Shown: in pieces, positions 1 to 9,073 of the stretch
Layout of the letters: every line of letters starts with the position of its first letter
Numbering within the stretch: the stretch's first letter is position 1
Origin: a virus
Reading direction: 5' to 3' (one strand)
Virus record (IMG/VR): IMGVR_UViG_3300020109_000122
Coordinates: 1 to 25,729 of that record
DNA length: 25,729 nt
Notes under the pieces: generated by a model
What the model was told of the DNA's origin: nothing
Seen by the model: the letters and a program-made list of their open reading frames with translations, nothing else
The model's database searches: none
Made by a program: the position numbers and the translations under genes

Positions 1-51
1 ATCGTGACAGGTATTCGTCAGTCATTCGGTTTGTTTTGTGATTACCTGAGT

Positions 52-80
52 ATCATAGCAGGTCTTGGGGGTGGTGTCAA
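52..80 (-). promoter_or_regulatory. Sigma-70-type promoter reading leftwards out of the window
   Basis: On the minus strand TTGACA (80-75) is followed after exactly 17 bases by TATGAT (57-52). The -35 box overlaps the TGA stop of the fibre-like gene ending at 77. This is a full -35 consensus with a 5/6 -10 box, so it should be read by the host vegetative RNA polymerase. An ATG at 25-23 (starting M-T-D-E-Y) lies about 27 bases downstream of the -10 box and may begin the next gene, but only 8 codons are in the window, so no gene is called. Confidence 0.7.
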
Positions 81-997
81 CCCTTCACATCATAATGATA
101 TCCAGCAATGGATCTTTGAGAATTATCACCTGGATAATCTTCGATAGTTCCTTGATATTCTGAAATAAGTTTCTCAGTATCTTTTCTCTCTGCCATAATG
201 TGATAAAAACAATCAATCGGCATACCACCCTGAGATTGTAAAAAAATTTTATTTTCTCCAATTCTTTTAACTATTACATTCTGATGAGAACCAATAGGAG
301 TTAATGAAACTGTAATTGAGTTTTCATCTATTAACTTAGTCCAATATTCTGGAAGTTCAATAACATTTTTATTTTTAACTCTTCCTCTCACATAAACTGC
401 TGCCTCTGGTCCCTCTACACAAGTATGAGTCAGTCTCCATCCCTTTTTTGTTGGGTGTGGAATATCGAAGTTTTTCTTTGCTGATAGAATATGAGCACCA
501 CATCCTGACATCACTTCACCAGAAGTAATAGAATCTCCTGCTACATGAAAATTTTCAACAACTTTTGCTCCACCTTTAACAACTAAAGATAAATTTTCCA
601 AAGGTTCGCAGGCAACTCCACCACCTGTTGTTTCTGGTATTACTGCAGGAAGAATGTCAGGAACATATCGGGGATCTCCAACAGGAATCAATTCTCCTGT
701 AAATAAATCTTCATATACTGGAGGAGTTGTATCAACCTCAGCAACATCTGATTGTTTCCTATACTCACTTTCAAGAGGTGAAAATGGTATTTGGGGAACA
801 TCTATACTTCTTACCGGACCAATCATCACGGTTGCTTCTATTTGATTAAAAGCAGCAGGATCACCTATGATTGTTGGTCCTTGTATAAAGGCAGATCCTC
901 TTACCTTGGTTGGTCCTGCACCTAAAACATCTTTTGCACTTCCATATCCAACATAAAGTTGGGAATCTGCAACCAAATCATCAGCATTAAATGGCAT
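77..997 (-). CDS. Fibre-like virion structural protein
   Basis: 306 residues, ATG start. The N-terminal half (about 1-140) is rich in G, P, V and T without helices, like a beta-structured virion appendage. The C-terminal part (about 165-290) has FDIPHP (177-182) followed by GWRL and CVEGPEAAVYVRG (193-205), a motif I associate with the C-terminal domain of many phage tail-fibre and neck-appendage proteins. It is the last gene of the long leftward baseplate run, about 150 bases after the spike-like gene, and has its own TAAATA-type late box at 1021-1028. Host-contacting appendage genes often end such clusters. No signal peptide or membrane segment is seen. The structural role is fairly safe; the exact appendage (fibre, whisker or plug) is not determined. 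Confidence 0.6.
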   Translation of the reverse strand: MPFNADDLVADSQLYVGYGSAKDVLGAGPTKVRGSAFIQGPTIIGDPAAFNQIEATVMIGPVRSIDVPQIPFSPLESEYRKQSDVAEVDTTPPVYEDLFTGELIPVGDPRYVPDILPAVIPETTGGGVACEPLENLSLVVKGGAKVVENFHVAGDSITSGEVMSGCGAHILSAKKNFDIPHPTKKGWRLTHTCVEGPEAAVYVRGRVKNKNVIELPEYWTKLIDENSITVSLTPIGSHQNVIVKRIGENKIFLQSQGGMPIDCFYHIMAERKDTEKLISEYQGTIEDYPGDNSQRSIAGYHYDVKG

Positions 998-1020
998 ATT
1001 TAAATCAGTATAATTTTTAA

Positions 1021-1028
1021 TATTTAGA
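1021..1028 (-). promoter_or_regulatory. T4-type late promoter box
   Basis: Minus strand TCTAAATA, 24 bases upstream of the ATG of the fibre-like gene. T4-like cyanophage late promoters have a single -10-like TAAATA box read by gp55 with gp33 and the clamp. Short motif in AT-rich DNA, so only moderately supported. Confidence 0.4.
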
Positions 1029-1045
1029 TTTGAATTAATTTGATA

Positions 1046-1150
1046 TTATAGAATATTTCCAAGATCAGGCACTTCCAACTCAGATGACACCGATAGACGT
1101 TTGTTAGAGTAATTTTAATCAGGGAATTGCTGCCAGGGTGCCCCGCTCAA
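1046..1150 (-). other. Possible remnant of a coding sequence interrupted by TAA
   Basis: Between the spike-like and fibre-like genes the minus strand reads in one frame as L-SGAPWQQFPD, a TAA at 1117-1115, then 22 more codons including KRLSVSSELEVPDLG and a terminal TAA at 1048-1046. Both halves are in the same frame, look protein-like, and the first half is richer in GC than its flanks. No start codon with a ribosome site precedes it. It may be the decayed C-terminus of a lost structural gene. Chance open reading cannot be excluded at this length. Confidence 0.3.
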
Positions 1151-1998
1151 AAAATATTAAACAAGTTCAGATCCGCCGCCTCCGTAGCTGACATTTGATC
1201 AAGTGGGGTGTTGAGGAGGTTTTCCTCAACTCCAACATTTCGTAAAGGTTCGAGCTCTTTTGCTCCAACATTTCTTGTTTCTTGTACTGGAGTCGCTGGT
1301 TTATTTGGTCTTGCTTGACCTCCAGCTCTTTGTGTATTGTTATTTTCAAATACTGTATTATTGTTTCTCCAACCACCTGGTTCTATTTGAAATGCTTGAG
1401 GAACCGTTTTGTGATGTCTTAGATTTGCGGTGGCAGATGTAAGACCCTGAACAAAGGATGCAGAAATATTCATAGATGTATTTGCAACTAGTTCCATATT
1501 TCTTGGAGTAAATATTTTTGCACTTTGTTTTGCTTTTACATCAAAAATTCCTGTATCAACATAAACTGCTTTATTTGAGTTTAGATGAATATTTCCTTTT
1601 CCTTCTGTTCCAGGTCCTTCCGCAATTAAAATAATATCTTGAGCATTTAATCTTATTTTTCCATTTGGAGCAGATAAAACAATATCTCCATTTTCTGCAA
1701 CACAGAAAAAAGCATTAAAATCTGTTGGATTCATTCCATCTGGAACTTTTTGTCCACAAGTAATATTGTGAGAACCTGGAGTAGATTGAATCGTCCATCC
1801 TGATCTATGACCTGTATTATCCAAAGTCATAAAATGCATTGAATCATGCGCTTGAAGCATGACTCCTGATGTTACATTTGATGTTTGTGACGATGCTTTT
1901 GCTCTATGAAGATGTCCAAATTTAATATCACCATGCCTATTTCCATAAACAAGTGCATCAGTATTTTTATTTTCTCCACCCTGACCTGTTTGTGACAT
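1147..1998 (-). CDS. Beta-rich baseplate spike-like structural protein
   Basis: 283 residues, ATG start, beginning one base after the gp5 stop, so co-translated with gp5. Residues about 20-185 are short beta-strand repeats of alternating hydrophobic and polar residues, such as GDIVLSAPNGKIRLNAQDI and GNIHLNSNKAVYVDTG, which resemble the ladder of trimeric beta-helical spikes. The last 90 residues are a disordered N/Q/P-rich tail. In T4 the spike is the C-terminal beta-helix of gp5 itself; here gp5 ends in other repeats and this separate protein follows directly. I infer that it supplies or caps the membrane-piercing needle. I do not recognise a named family. Confidence 0.5.
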   Translation of the reverse strand: MSQTGQGGENKNTDALVYGNRHGDIKFGHLHRAKASSQTSNVTSGVMLQAHDSMHFMTLDNTGHRSGWTIQSTPGSHNITCGQKVPDGMNPTDFNAFFCVAENGDIVLSAPNGKIRLNAQDIILIAEGPGTEGKGNIHLNSNKAVYVDTGIFDVKAKQSAKIFTPRNMELVANTSMNISASFVQGLTSATANLRHHKTVPQAFQIEPGGWRNNNTVFENNNTQRAGGQARPNKPATPVQETRNVGAKELEPLRNVGVEENLLNTPLDQMSATEAADLNLFNIF

Positions 1999-1999
1999 T

Positions 2000-4507
2000 T
2001 TATGCTTCTACGTTAATTACTTCAATACCTTCTGGAATTATATCTAATCCTTCTGGCAAATCTCCAATGCGAATGACTTTAAACACTGGTTGTAGGACTG
2101 CGTTAAATCCAGTTTTTGTTTTGACACTAATGTTTGGAATATCTGTAAATCCTATACCACTATTTAATACGGTTACTTTAATGATCTGTCCATTTTTTCC
2201 AAATTTTGGTCTTAAAACAGCATTATTTGATGGTTCAATCGTAATTTGATCACCTTCTTTATAGTTTGATCCAGGATTTAAAATTTCAATATCCTGTATT
2301 GCCAAAACAACAGGATAAGAACCATTACTTTTTGATGGATATTTTCCTTGTTTTGATTTTGATACTACCTTTTCTGGAGTTGTTAAAGTTCCTGAAGTAG
2401 TGATTCCAATTTTAACCATATGACCCTTACCAACTAAAATTTGTTTTGGTTCACCAAGATTATTATAAATTTCTACTTGAGAACCTGTAGGTAAAGTAAT
2501 TTTTGAACCACTTACAACTCGAATCGTTTCCTTAGGATTATATACAGTATACTTATCTTGAGGGTCATATATCACTGTGTTAGATTCTGTTGCAAAAACA
2601 CTTGCATTTCCACCAACACTTCCATTTTGAGATCTAAGATAATTAACTCCTGGATTAATTGGAACAACACCAATTACAGATCTTGATCCAGTTGGTTGTC
2701 CTGTTGTTGCAATTCCTACGTTATTTCTTGATGTAACTACAAATATTCCTCTGAGATTTGATGATCCAGTATATTGTGCAGTAAATGATCCTTGAATTGG
2801 TACTCCATTTTGTGCAGTTCCTTTTGCAGTTCCTATGATCAGATTATCAGAATTGATTGATCCAACATAAGTTCCAGAAACCTTAACTTTTTTCTCTGTA
2901 ATTCCAGTAAATGTTCCACTGATTGTCGAAGATTCAACACCAGGAGTAATAGAAGCAACTGAAGCTTCAAGTACACCACTTTGAGTTAAAGATGGATTTC
3001 CAAGAATTGGTCTAAGAACTGCTCCACCTCCATCTCCACAAGAGTCACTAATTGATAAAGATGGTGCTGAAGTATAGTTAGAACCAAATGATGACATATC
3101 CAGTCCAAGTATTCCTCCACTGAGTCCTACGATTGCATTTCCAGACGCACCAGATCCACCACCACCAGAGAATGAAATACTTGGTGGACCACAAGGAATT
3201 GCTGACGTATTACAAGGAACAATACTACCACCGCCTGGTGACTGCAATCCTTCAGTTCTTCTCTTCAAATCTTCACTTAATGATTTTTCTATATCTTCTG
3301 CAAATTTAGTGGGACCATCCCAAATACTCCATTCAGTATTCATTTCGCAACTTACTTCAGAATCGCAAACGAATAGATTTAAAATTCCAAGAACAATATC
3401 TGTAATTTGAAATACAACATCTAAGATTGGTCCAACTGCTGCTCCAATTTGTGATGTGATTGCCGAAATTGCTCCTGTAATTTGTCCTAAAATACTACTT
3501 AACAAATTTGCAATAAAAGTTTGAACCGCACAAAGAGGACCATTGATAAATTTTTCAAGCAATTCATCTAAAAGACCTTTTACCAAACTTTTTAGATTGT
3601 TTAATATTTTTTGAAAAGCACAATATAAAGCTTCTTGAAGTCCATCAAGTTTTTTTCCTTCGGCAGAAACTTTATTTGGTTCTAATTCGTCATATATTGG
3701 TTTTAACTCATCCTGAATTTCATTTATAAGCCAACTACGACCGTAATCAAGATAAGATGTGACATATGTTTCAACATAATTCGAAGCAGCAGATGCAATT
3801 CTATCTGGTGAAGATACTAAATCAGAATATCTTCCAGCATCGGATCTATATTTATTGATAGAAGCAATAGTTTTCTTCAATTCAAGTTGAGTTTTTGAAA
3901 TATTTCCCTCTGCTCCAGTGCAAATATAAGGTTTTGGAAGAGTTGCTGGAGTTGAAAGTTTTGTTGCATGATCTATTGCTGCTTGCACCGCACGATTTGG
4001 ATCTATTGATCCAGACTCACTTGAACCTGGATTTGGTGAAAGATCTTTTGTTGATATTTGATAATTTTGAGATAACCCATAATATCCACTTCTTGGAACA
4101 TAACCCAATTCTGGATCACCCTTAAACAACTCAGTTTGGGAATTATTTGGAAGACAACCTATGATGCATGGTTGATTTCCTTCCATACCATCTTTGTAAA
4201 ACCCTATTACAAAATCACCCTGACGAAGATTTGCAGTCTGCTTCGATCCTGCTAATCCACTTCCTGCCGTAACAGGAAGCAGGACATCTGCCATCTCAAG
4301 TTGATCGTCTGGAACATCTTTGACTTGAGTATCTCTTCCAACAACTCTAACTTTATATCTTTTACCCCAACCAGGAATTTCTTCCTTTGTGTGTATTGTA
4401 TCACTTTCATTACCTGCCCAATATTTTTCATCAACAATCTGCCCCATCCAAATATACATTGGACGAGCATGAGATGAATGGGAATCAAAAAATGAGTTAT
4501 TTGTCAT
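2000..4507 (-). CDS. gp5: gp5-like baseplate hub protein lacking a recognisable lysozyme domain
   Basis: 835 residues from ATG 4507. The open frame extends to a TTG at 4513, but the ATG is preferred; it sits just after the preceding stop. Residues about 8-125 are the gp5-type OB-fold (MYIWMGQIVDEKYW, a basic RYKVRVVG strand, then GDFVIGFYKDG and PCIIGCLPN). A central helical part follows, with a long hydrophobic amphipathic stretch (about 300-390). The C-terminal half has Gly/Ser-rich linkers and repeated GSNY...P/AVLRP...G modules, for example around 480-510 and 740-820. T4 gp5 has a lysozyme between its OB-fold and spike; I see no such domain here. The order after the gp27-like gene and before the spike-like gene fits a hub protein. 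Confidence 0.75.
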   Translation of the reverse strand: MTNNSFFDSHSSHARPMYIWMGQIVDEKYWAGNESDTIHTKEEIPGWGKRYKVRVVGRDTQVKDVPDDQLEMADVLLPVTAGSGLAGSKQTANLRQGDFVIGFYKDGMEGNQPCIIGCLPNNSQTELFKGDPELGYVPRSGYYGLSQNYQISTKDLSPNPGSSESGSIDPNRAVQAAIDHATKLSTPATLPKPYICTGAEGNISKTQLELKKTIASINKYRSDAGRYSDLVSSPDRIASAASNYVETYVTSYLDYGRSWLINEIQDELKPIYDELEPNKVSAEGKKLDGLQEALYCAFQKILNNLKSLVKGLLDELLEKFINGPLCAVQTFIANLLSSILGQITGAISAITSQIGAAVGPILDVVFQITDIVLGILNLFVCDSEVSCEMNTEWSIWDGPTKFAEDIEKSLSEDLKRRTEGLQSPGGGSIVPCNTSAIPCGPPSISFSGGGGSGASGNAIVGLSGGILGLDMSSFGSNYTSAPSLSISDSCGDGGGAVLRPILGNPSLTQSGVLEASVASITPGVESSTISGTFTGITEKKVKVSGTYVGSINSDNLIIGTAKGTAQNGVPIQGSFTAQYTGSSNLRGIFVVTSRNNVGIATTGQPTGSRSVIGVVPINPGVNYLRSQNGSVGGNASVFATESNTVIYDPQDKYTVYNPKETIRVVSGSKITLPTGSQVEIYNNLGEPKQILVGKGHMVKIGITTSGTLTTPEKVVSKSKQGKYPSKSNGSYPVVLAIQDIEILNPGSNYKEGDQITIEPSNNAVLRPKFGKNGQIIKVTVLNSGIGFTDIPNISVKTKTGFNAVLQPVFKVIRIGDLPEGLDIIPEGIEVINVEA

Positions 4508-4509
4508 TA

Positions 4510-4725
4510 TCAATCTTCATAAATTCGGCATTCGAGTGAATCTGGATGCGTATCACAATAAAGTTCTAATGGAGTTGGATCATAATCTTCATCAGGATGA
4601 TTTACTTGATACTGTTCTAATGAATCAAGTTCATCTTCTAAATGACGACGACGTTGACCATTTGTATTTGGATCATTTAACTCATCGCGATCGTCATTGA
4701 TATGTTGTTGTAAAGATTTTTCCAT
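4510..4725 (-). CDS. Small acidic protein between hub genes, unknown function
   Basis: 71 residues, ATG start two bases after the gp27-like stop; its TGA is just ahead of the gp5 ATG, so it is sandwiched in a tightly coupled translational array. It is very hydrophilic and acidic (DDRDELNDPNTNGQRRRHLE, then PDEDYDPTPLE) with a predicted short helical coil in the middle and two Cys near the end (YCDTHPDSLECR). No domain is recognised. Position suggests a hub assembly helper or minor hub component, which is inference only. Confidence 0.6.
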   Translation of the reverse strand: MEKSLQQHINDDRDELNDPNTNGQRRRHLEDELDSLEQYQVNHPDEDYDPTPLELYCDTHPDSLECRIYED

Positions 4726-4727
4726 GG

Positions 4728-6044
4728 TTAAAATGGTTTTCTAAAAATGGAATCTCTAACTAAATGTAAAGATGTATAAGAACTGTTCTTAGTTATGCGA
4801 TGTCCAATATCTACTATCATATATATACCACCTTTTCTTTGACTTACTTCAGTGTTTGTTTTGCTTGATATTTCAGGGAAATCGCAATACACTAAGTCGC
4901 CAGCATGTAATCCAAAATCTGCAGGAATTGTGACAGTTAATTTTACATTAAAGAGGTTATTATATCGTGCTGTTGCTTGACGAACAATATCTTCTACGTT
5001 TAAATTATATTCTGTTGATTTTTCCAGTTGTTTTGTTAATGATGAACCTGGAGGAAGAACACCTGGAGTTGACCAATCAGTGATTATATTACTCACTTGA
5101 GACTCATATCCTCCCAGTTTCATTGCATCAGTCCCAAGAGTTGCACTTTCATACTGAACCGCAGCATCCCATAAAGGTTCAACATATTCCTTTGAAAATG
5201 GATTAAGTCTGCGAAGTTGAGATTGAAATTGCCCCATTAATAAACTTTTTTCTAAATCAATTTGACTATCAAAATAATAACTTAGAATTTTATTTGTATA
5301 TCCTGGAGGCAAATCTGTAGTATTATTTTGTATCATAATTCTCTTTGGTCCTTGTTCAAAGAGTTTATCAATAGATCTAAATCTATAACCTCCAGAACCA
5401 CTTCCATCATCAGCAACTTCATAGAAAAAATAACCTGCAGAAATTCCATCCCCACCTTCAGGAACACATTTTTTTGCTAACGATGTAATTAAGTAGAATG
5501 GTTTCTGAACATGTCCAAGAAAAACATAATCGTTAAATCCTGAATCAACAACAACATTCTTTGGTGTTTTTAGACAATCTGTTTTTAAAATTTTAGTAAC
5601 TGCATCAGGAATCTTACCTTCATATCTTTTTGTTACTCTTGTAGATAGAAGATGATTATCTGCAGATTCTTTCGAATAAAAGTCAACTGTAAATGACATA
5701 TTTGCAGATGACTCTTGAACATTTCTATACTCTTTAGAAATTAAAGAATAGTCACCCAAATATGCCAATCTTTGACCATACCCATCAGTTACATCTAAGT
5801 TTGCAACTTCTGCAGCAGTTACGTTAGCATTGTCTTTTTCTACTACCGAAGAACCTATTTTATTTGGTCTATATCCAGCATCAACAATGGTTGCCTTTGC
5901 TCTTACTGTACTATCTAATAAACTCTCATAAAGATTTAATTCTATGGCGCTGGAGGATACTTCTACAGGTTCGTTATAGTGCGAACTGATTACAAATTGG
6001 GAAATATTAGATTCTCCACCTTGAGCGGCAATATTTGCACCCAT
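4728..6044 (-). CDS. gp27: gp27-like baseplate hub subunit
   Basis: 438 residues, ATG start. T4 gp27 (391 residues) forms a trimeric torus with tube-like domains that carries gp5. Here the N-terminus (SNISQFVISSHYNEPVEVSS, then a strand-rich DSTVRAKATIVDAG) and the C-terminus (VKLTVTIPADFGLHAGDLVYCDFP, then GGIYMIVDIGHRITKNSSYTSLHLVRDS) have the hub-protein pattern in which the end of the chain resembles tail-tube-fold proteins. It lies one small gene upstream of gp5, as hub genes usually cluster. The assignment rests on pattern and position; a structural comparison would settle it. Confidence 0.65.
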   Translation of the reverse strand: MGANIAAQGGESNISQFVISSHYNEPVEVSSSAIELNLYESLLDSTVRAKATIVDAGYRPNKIGSSVVEKDNANVTAAEVANLDVTDGYGQRLAYLGDYSLISKEYRNVQESSANMSFTVDFYSKESADNHLLSTRVTKRYEGKIPDAVTKILKTDCLKTPKNVVVDSGFNDYVFLGHVQKPFYLITSLAKKCVPEGGDGISAGYFFYEVADDGSGSGGYRFRSIDKLFEQGPKRIMIQNNTTDLPPGYTNKILSYYFDSQIDLEKSLLMGQFQSQLRRLNPFSKEYVEPLWDAAVQYESATLGTDAMKLGGYESQVSNIITDWSTPGVLPPGSSLTKQLEKSTEYNLNVEDIVRQATARYNNLFNVKLTVTIPADFGLHAGDLVYCDFPEISSKTNTEVSQRKGGIYMIVDIGHRITKNSSYTSLHLVRDSIFRKPF

Positions 6045-6045
6045 A

Positions 6046-9000
6046 TTATCCTATCTTAAGCATTTGATTACTATTACTATTTAATGCTCCTGATCCAAAC
6101 ATTATAGTTGGATTGGAATTATTCATTGGCATAGGAACTGGTTTTTCAACAATAATGGGTTGTATAGCAACTCTCATTCCTTGACCATAAGTTTCATAAG
6201 ATGCAAAGGAATTTAGAATTGGACGTTTTGAGTTTTGGGGTCTTATGAGACCACCACCTTTATAGGCAACGTGAACATGGTCACTATGGCCTTTAGGGTC
6301 ATTCCCTTCATGATAAAGTTGAACTGGTTTTACACCGTTTATTCTATTAAACTCTTCAATTGCTGCAAGAATTTTAGTCTGGTCATCAACACCACGATAT
6401 CCCTGTGATCTATAGGTCTTTGGTCCATATCCACCAATATCAATTGCTCTAGCACCTTGAGAAGCATAGTGAAGAGACCCTCGGTTATGACCACTCTCAG
6501 GCTCCCAAGGTCTATGTTCAGGGTGTCGATGGACACCTGATCCAAAATTACCAAGTCCTTTAGCATCTATAAACCTCCCAAGTTCACCTGCAATTTTACT
6601 TCCCGCAGATCCATAACCAGGACCTAAAGTTGTGTCTAATTGCTCAACAGTGCCTTTAACTATCGTTTGATTGATTTGAGCAGGCATCAATTGACCTGCT
6701 TTAAATTTAGCAATATTTGCACCACCGGGTTCAAATCCAAAAGTATGTCCATGACGACTTTTTTCTGTTGAATCATCAAGATCATCATGTGATTCTTCAA
6801 AAGAATTTGTTCTAAAGTTATCTCTTGGTCCTACAAAAGTTCTTGCATTTTCTTGTTTTGTTTTATCCAACAATGCTGCAGCAATTTTTTCTACAATATT
6901 ACCACTATAACCTTTATATTTTCTTGCAAATGCAATTGCAGATTCCTTTGAATTTATATAACTCCATTCTCTTATTCCACCATATTTCCTTACTGGTCGA
7001 AATTGATTTGGTTGTAAGATGACACCTCTAATACTCTTCGGCCAGCCAGGTAAGGATACTCTATTATAAATTGCTTGAGCAACATCAGCTGCACCTTGAT
7101 ATCCATCCTCCCGTTTATCATTTTCAAAAAGGGCGGCAGTAACAAGTAACCAAAAATCTGGACTATCTGATGTTACACGAATGTTTCCAGGAGTGGTATC
7201 AAGTTTCTGATCATCCTGAACACCTTCACCTTCCTTGCTCTTTTCAGTTTCTTTATTAAGTTCTCTGAGTGCTTCATTTACTCTCTGCTCAATCAATATA
7301 TCAAGCACTTTTGAAATCATTTCACCAGGTTTTACACCTTGATTTACATCAATTCCTCTTCTTGGAATAGTTCCACCATCAGCCATTCCCATAATGGTTG
7401 AAGTAAGATTAGATAGACTCAATGATGTTTGTTGATTTGCGATAGTTTGAATCAAATATCCTAATCCACTACCAATTGATTTGTATATTTTTTTATCTGG
7501 TTTTTGTCCAAGGGCAACATCAACTGCAGCACCCATCAAATTGCCAATGAATGGTATCTTCTTTAATGTTTCTGAGATTTTAGTTAGAGCATTATATGGT
7601 CCAAAATCACGACTGGATGTAGCAGCACCTTGCTGTCCTCCTCCAAATAATCTTCCCAAACCCGATAACCAACCTTCTGGTGGTCTTTCATACTTATTTC
7701 TATTTCTTCCAGGTTTTGAATAAAATGTTCCGATTTTTGATTTTCCACCAACGTCTCTACCTACTTGAGTTTTTTGTGGTTGTATTTTTGGTGGTTTTTT
7801 AGTTCTTGATACACTAATACTTCTTCTTACTCCAGGTTTACCAGAACCAGTTGAAACTGAACCACCACCTTGTTTTTTCTCAATTTCTGCAGATTCTGCT
7901 GGTTCTTTACCTCCAAAAATCACATCATAAAGTGCTGCACCACCTTCACCACCAGCCCAAGCACCAACAAATGCTCCTACTGGTCCACCAGCAGCAGCAC
8001 CGACAGCACCTAAAAGAACAGAACCAATTCCACGAAATGCTGCTTTTCCTAATGGATCTCCAAGTGCCCAAGATAATCCAAATTCAATTAATCCACCTAT
8101 GATAGGAATTCTTCCCATCAAAGGTTTTAAAGTTCTAAGTGCTGCTCGTTGAGCAACTTTTCCTCCAATACCACCAGCACCTTGAGTTATTCTTGGTCCT
8201 GTTCCAGGAAATCTTAAATTGCCACGACCACCTTGAGTTACCCTAGGTTTTTGTCTCAGAGGATTTCTAAGATCTGGTCTTCCTGCTAACCTACCACCAG
8301 AAGTTGTTACACCTCTAAATCCTCTAGCAGCTCCTCTAGCAGCTCCTCTAGCAGCTGCGCCGCCACCAGCACCCCCACGCCCACCAGCAACACCACTTAA
8401 AAATCCAGTTCTAACTGCAGCAAGAGAGGCAATAATCGCAGCATTTAAAACAAGATTTAAATTCTTACTCGTCTCCTCAAAAATCTTTTCAGCATTTTCA
8501 CCGCCGATTTCTTTTGTCTTTTTCTCAATATCATCATAAATGTTATAACTTCCATCAATAAAATTGATTAAAGATGTTGTTAAGTTGACTAAGAATTTAG
8601 ATGTAAAATCAATAACACCACCAATAATTCTTCCAATAAATTGAAGTTTTGGAAGATACTTATAAGTGTTTGTGAATAACCAACCTAAAAAAGTATAAAG
8701 AATAAAGTTTTTAATTCTATCAAGAAAACCAGTTTTTGGTATGAGGTTAGTGGGTAGTCCTATTTTCTTAAATTGTTTTCCTTCTTCAAGTTTACTTTCT
8801 TTTTCTTCAAAATCTTTATTTTCATCATCTTTTCTTTTTCTTTCAAGATCTTTGTTCTGTGTTTTTAAGATATTTTTTAATAAATCATCAATTTGAGACA
8901 GAATTTTTGCATTATCATTTAAAGAAGAATCACTACCTGCTAAAAGTTTATCCGTTGATAATTTTTTGGTTTGAATTTTTTTAATAGGAACAATAAATTT

Positions 9001-9072
9001 ATCTGCCTTTACAATCGCAGAATTAGATGGTTTTTTTGCTGAAGGTAAAAGTTTTTGAGAATTGATTGCCAT
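6046..9072 (-). CDS. Large tail protein with SleB-like hydrolase and M15-like peptidase domains
   Basis: 1008 residues, ATG start, ending one base before the gp27-like ATG. In order: a basic N-terminus; a charged coiled coil (about 60-100); a hydrophobic LDRIKNFILYTFLGWLF segment (117-133); Gly/Ala-rich hydrophobic stretches (about 205-250, 320-385); then two lytic domains. Residues about 638-755 look like SleB/Hydrolase_2 (ALFENDKRED with candidate catalytic E650, AADVAQAIYNRV, VILQPNQF). Residues about 845-937 look like an M15-type zinc D,D-peptidase (SLHYASQGARAID with H868 and D878, then HSDHVHVAY with H932/H934). Its N-terminal part resembles that of the next gene upstream. Likely tape-measure or hub-lumen protein that digests peptidoglycan on entry. 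The domain calls are by motif only. Confidence 0.65.
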   Translation of the reverse strand: MAINSQKLLPSAKKPSNSAIVKADKFIVPIKKIQTKKLSTDKLLAGSDSSLNDNAKILSQIDDLLKNILKTQNKDLERKRKDDENKDFEEKESKLEEGKQFKKIGLPTNLIPKTGFLDRIKNFILYTFLGWLFTNTYKYLPKLQFIGRIIGGVIDFTSKFLVNLTTSLINFIDGSYNIYDDIEKKTKEIGGENAEKIFEETSKNLNLVLNAAIIASLAAVRTGFLSGVAGGRGGAGGGAAARGAARGAARGFRGVTTSGGRLAGRPDLRNPLRQKPRVTQGGRGNLRFPGTGPRITQGAGGIGGKVAQRAALRTLKPLMGRIPIIGGLIEFGLSWALGDPLGKAAFRGIGSVLLGAVGAAAGGPVGAFVGAWAGGEGGAALYDVIFGGKEPAESAEIEKKQGGGSVSTGSGKPGVRRSISVSRTKKPPKIQPQKTQVGRDVGGKSKIGTFYSKPGRNRNKYERPPEGWLSGLGRLFGGGQQGAATSSRDFGPYNALTKISETLKKIPFIGNLMGAAVDVALGQKPDKKIYKSIGSGLGYLIQTIANQQTSLSLSNLTSTIMGMADGGTIPRRGIDVNQGVKPGEMISKVLDILIEQRVNEALRELNKETEKSKEGEGVQDDQKLDTTPGNIRVTSDSPDFWLLVTAALFENDKREDGYQGAADVAQAIYNRVSLPGWPKSIRGVILQPNQFRPVRKYGGIREWSYINSKESAIAFARKYKGYSGNIVEKIAAALLDKTKQENARTFVGPRDNFRTNSFEESHDDLDDSTEKSRHGHTFGFEPGGANIAKFKAGQLMPAQINQTIVKGTVEQLDTTLGPGYGSAGSKIAGELGRFIDAKGLGNFGSGVHRHPEHRPWEPESGHNRGSLHYASQGARAIDIGGYGPKTYRSQGYRGVDDQTKILAAIEEFNRINGVKPVQLYHEGNDPKGHSDHVHVAYKGGGLIRPQNSKRPILNSFASYETYGQGMRVAIQPIIVEKPVPMPMNNSNPTIMFGSGALNSNSNQMLKIG
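8321..8356. repeat. Three perfect 12-bp tandem repeats
   Basis: The plus-strand unit CCTCTAGCAGCT occurs three times without mismatch. On the coding strand it specifies the AARG periodicity around residues 239-251 of the 1008-residue tail protein. This is a length-variable microsatellite in a flexible Gly/Ala/Arg linker. Confidence 0.85.
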
Positions 9073-9073
9073 C

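Noticed and set aside
1046-1150. tRNA gene in the GC-richer gap
   Set aside because: Ends can pair only weakly (GGCAC with GTGCC) and no T-loop sequence (GTTCGA) or plausible anticodon arm is present.
1147-1160. -1 frameshift at the T run ending the spike-like gene
   Set aside because: The stop lies inside the would-be second slippery codon (ATT TTT TGA), so tandem slippage in the X XXY YYZ register is not possible.
2000-4507. Lysozyme domain within gp5
   Set aside because: I looked for a T4-lysozyme-like Glu and GxGH pattern between the OB-fold and the C-terminal repeats and found only hydrophobic helices and Gly/Ser linkers.
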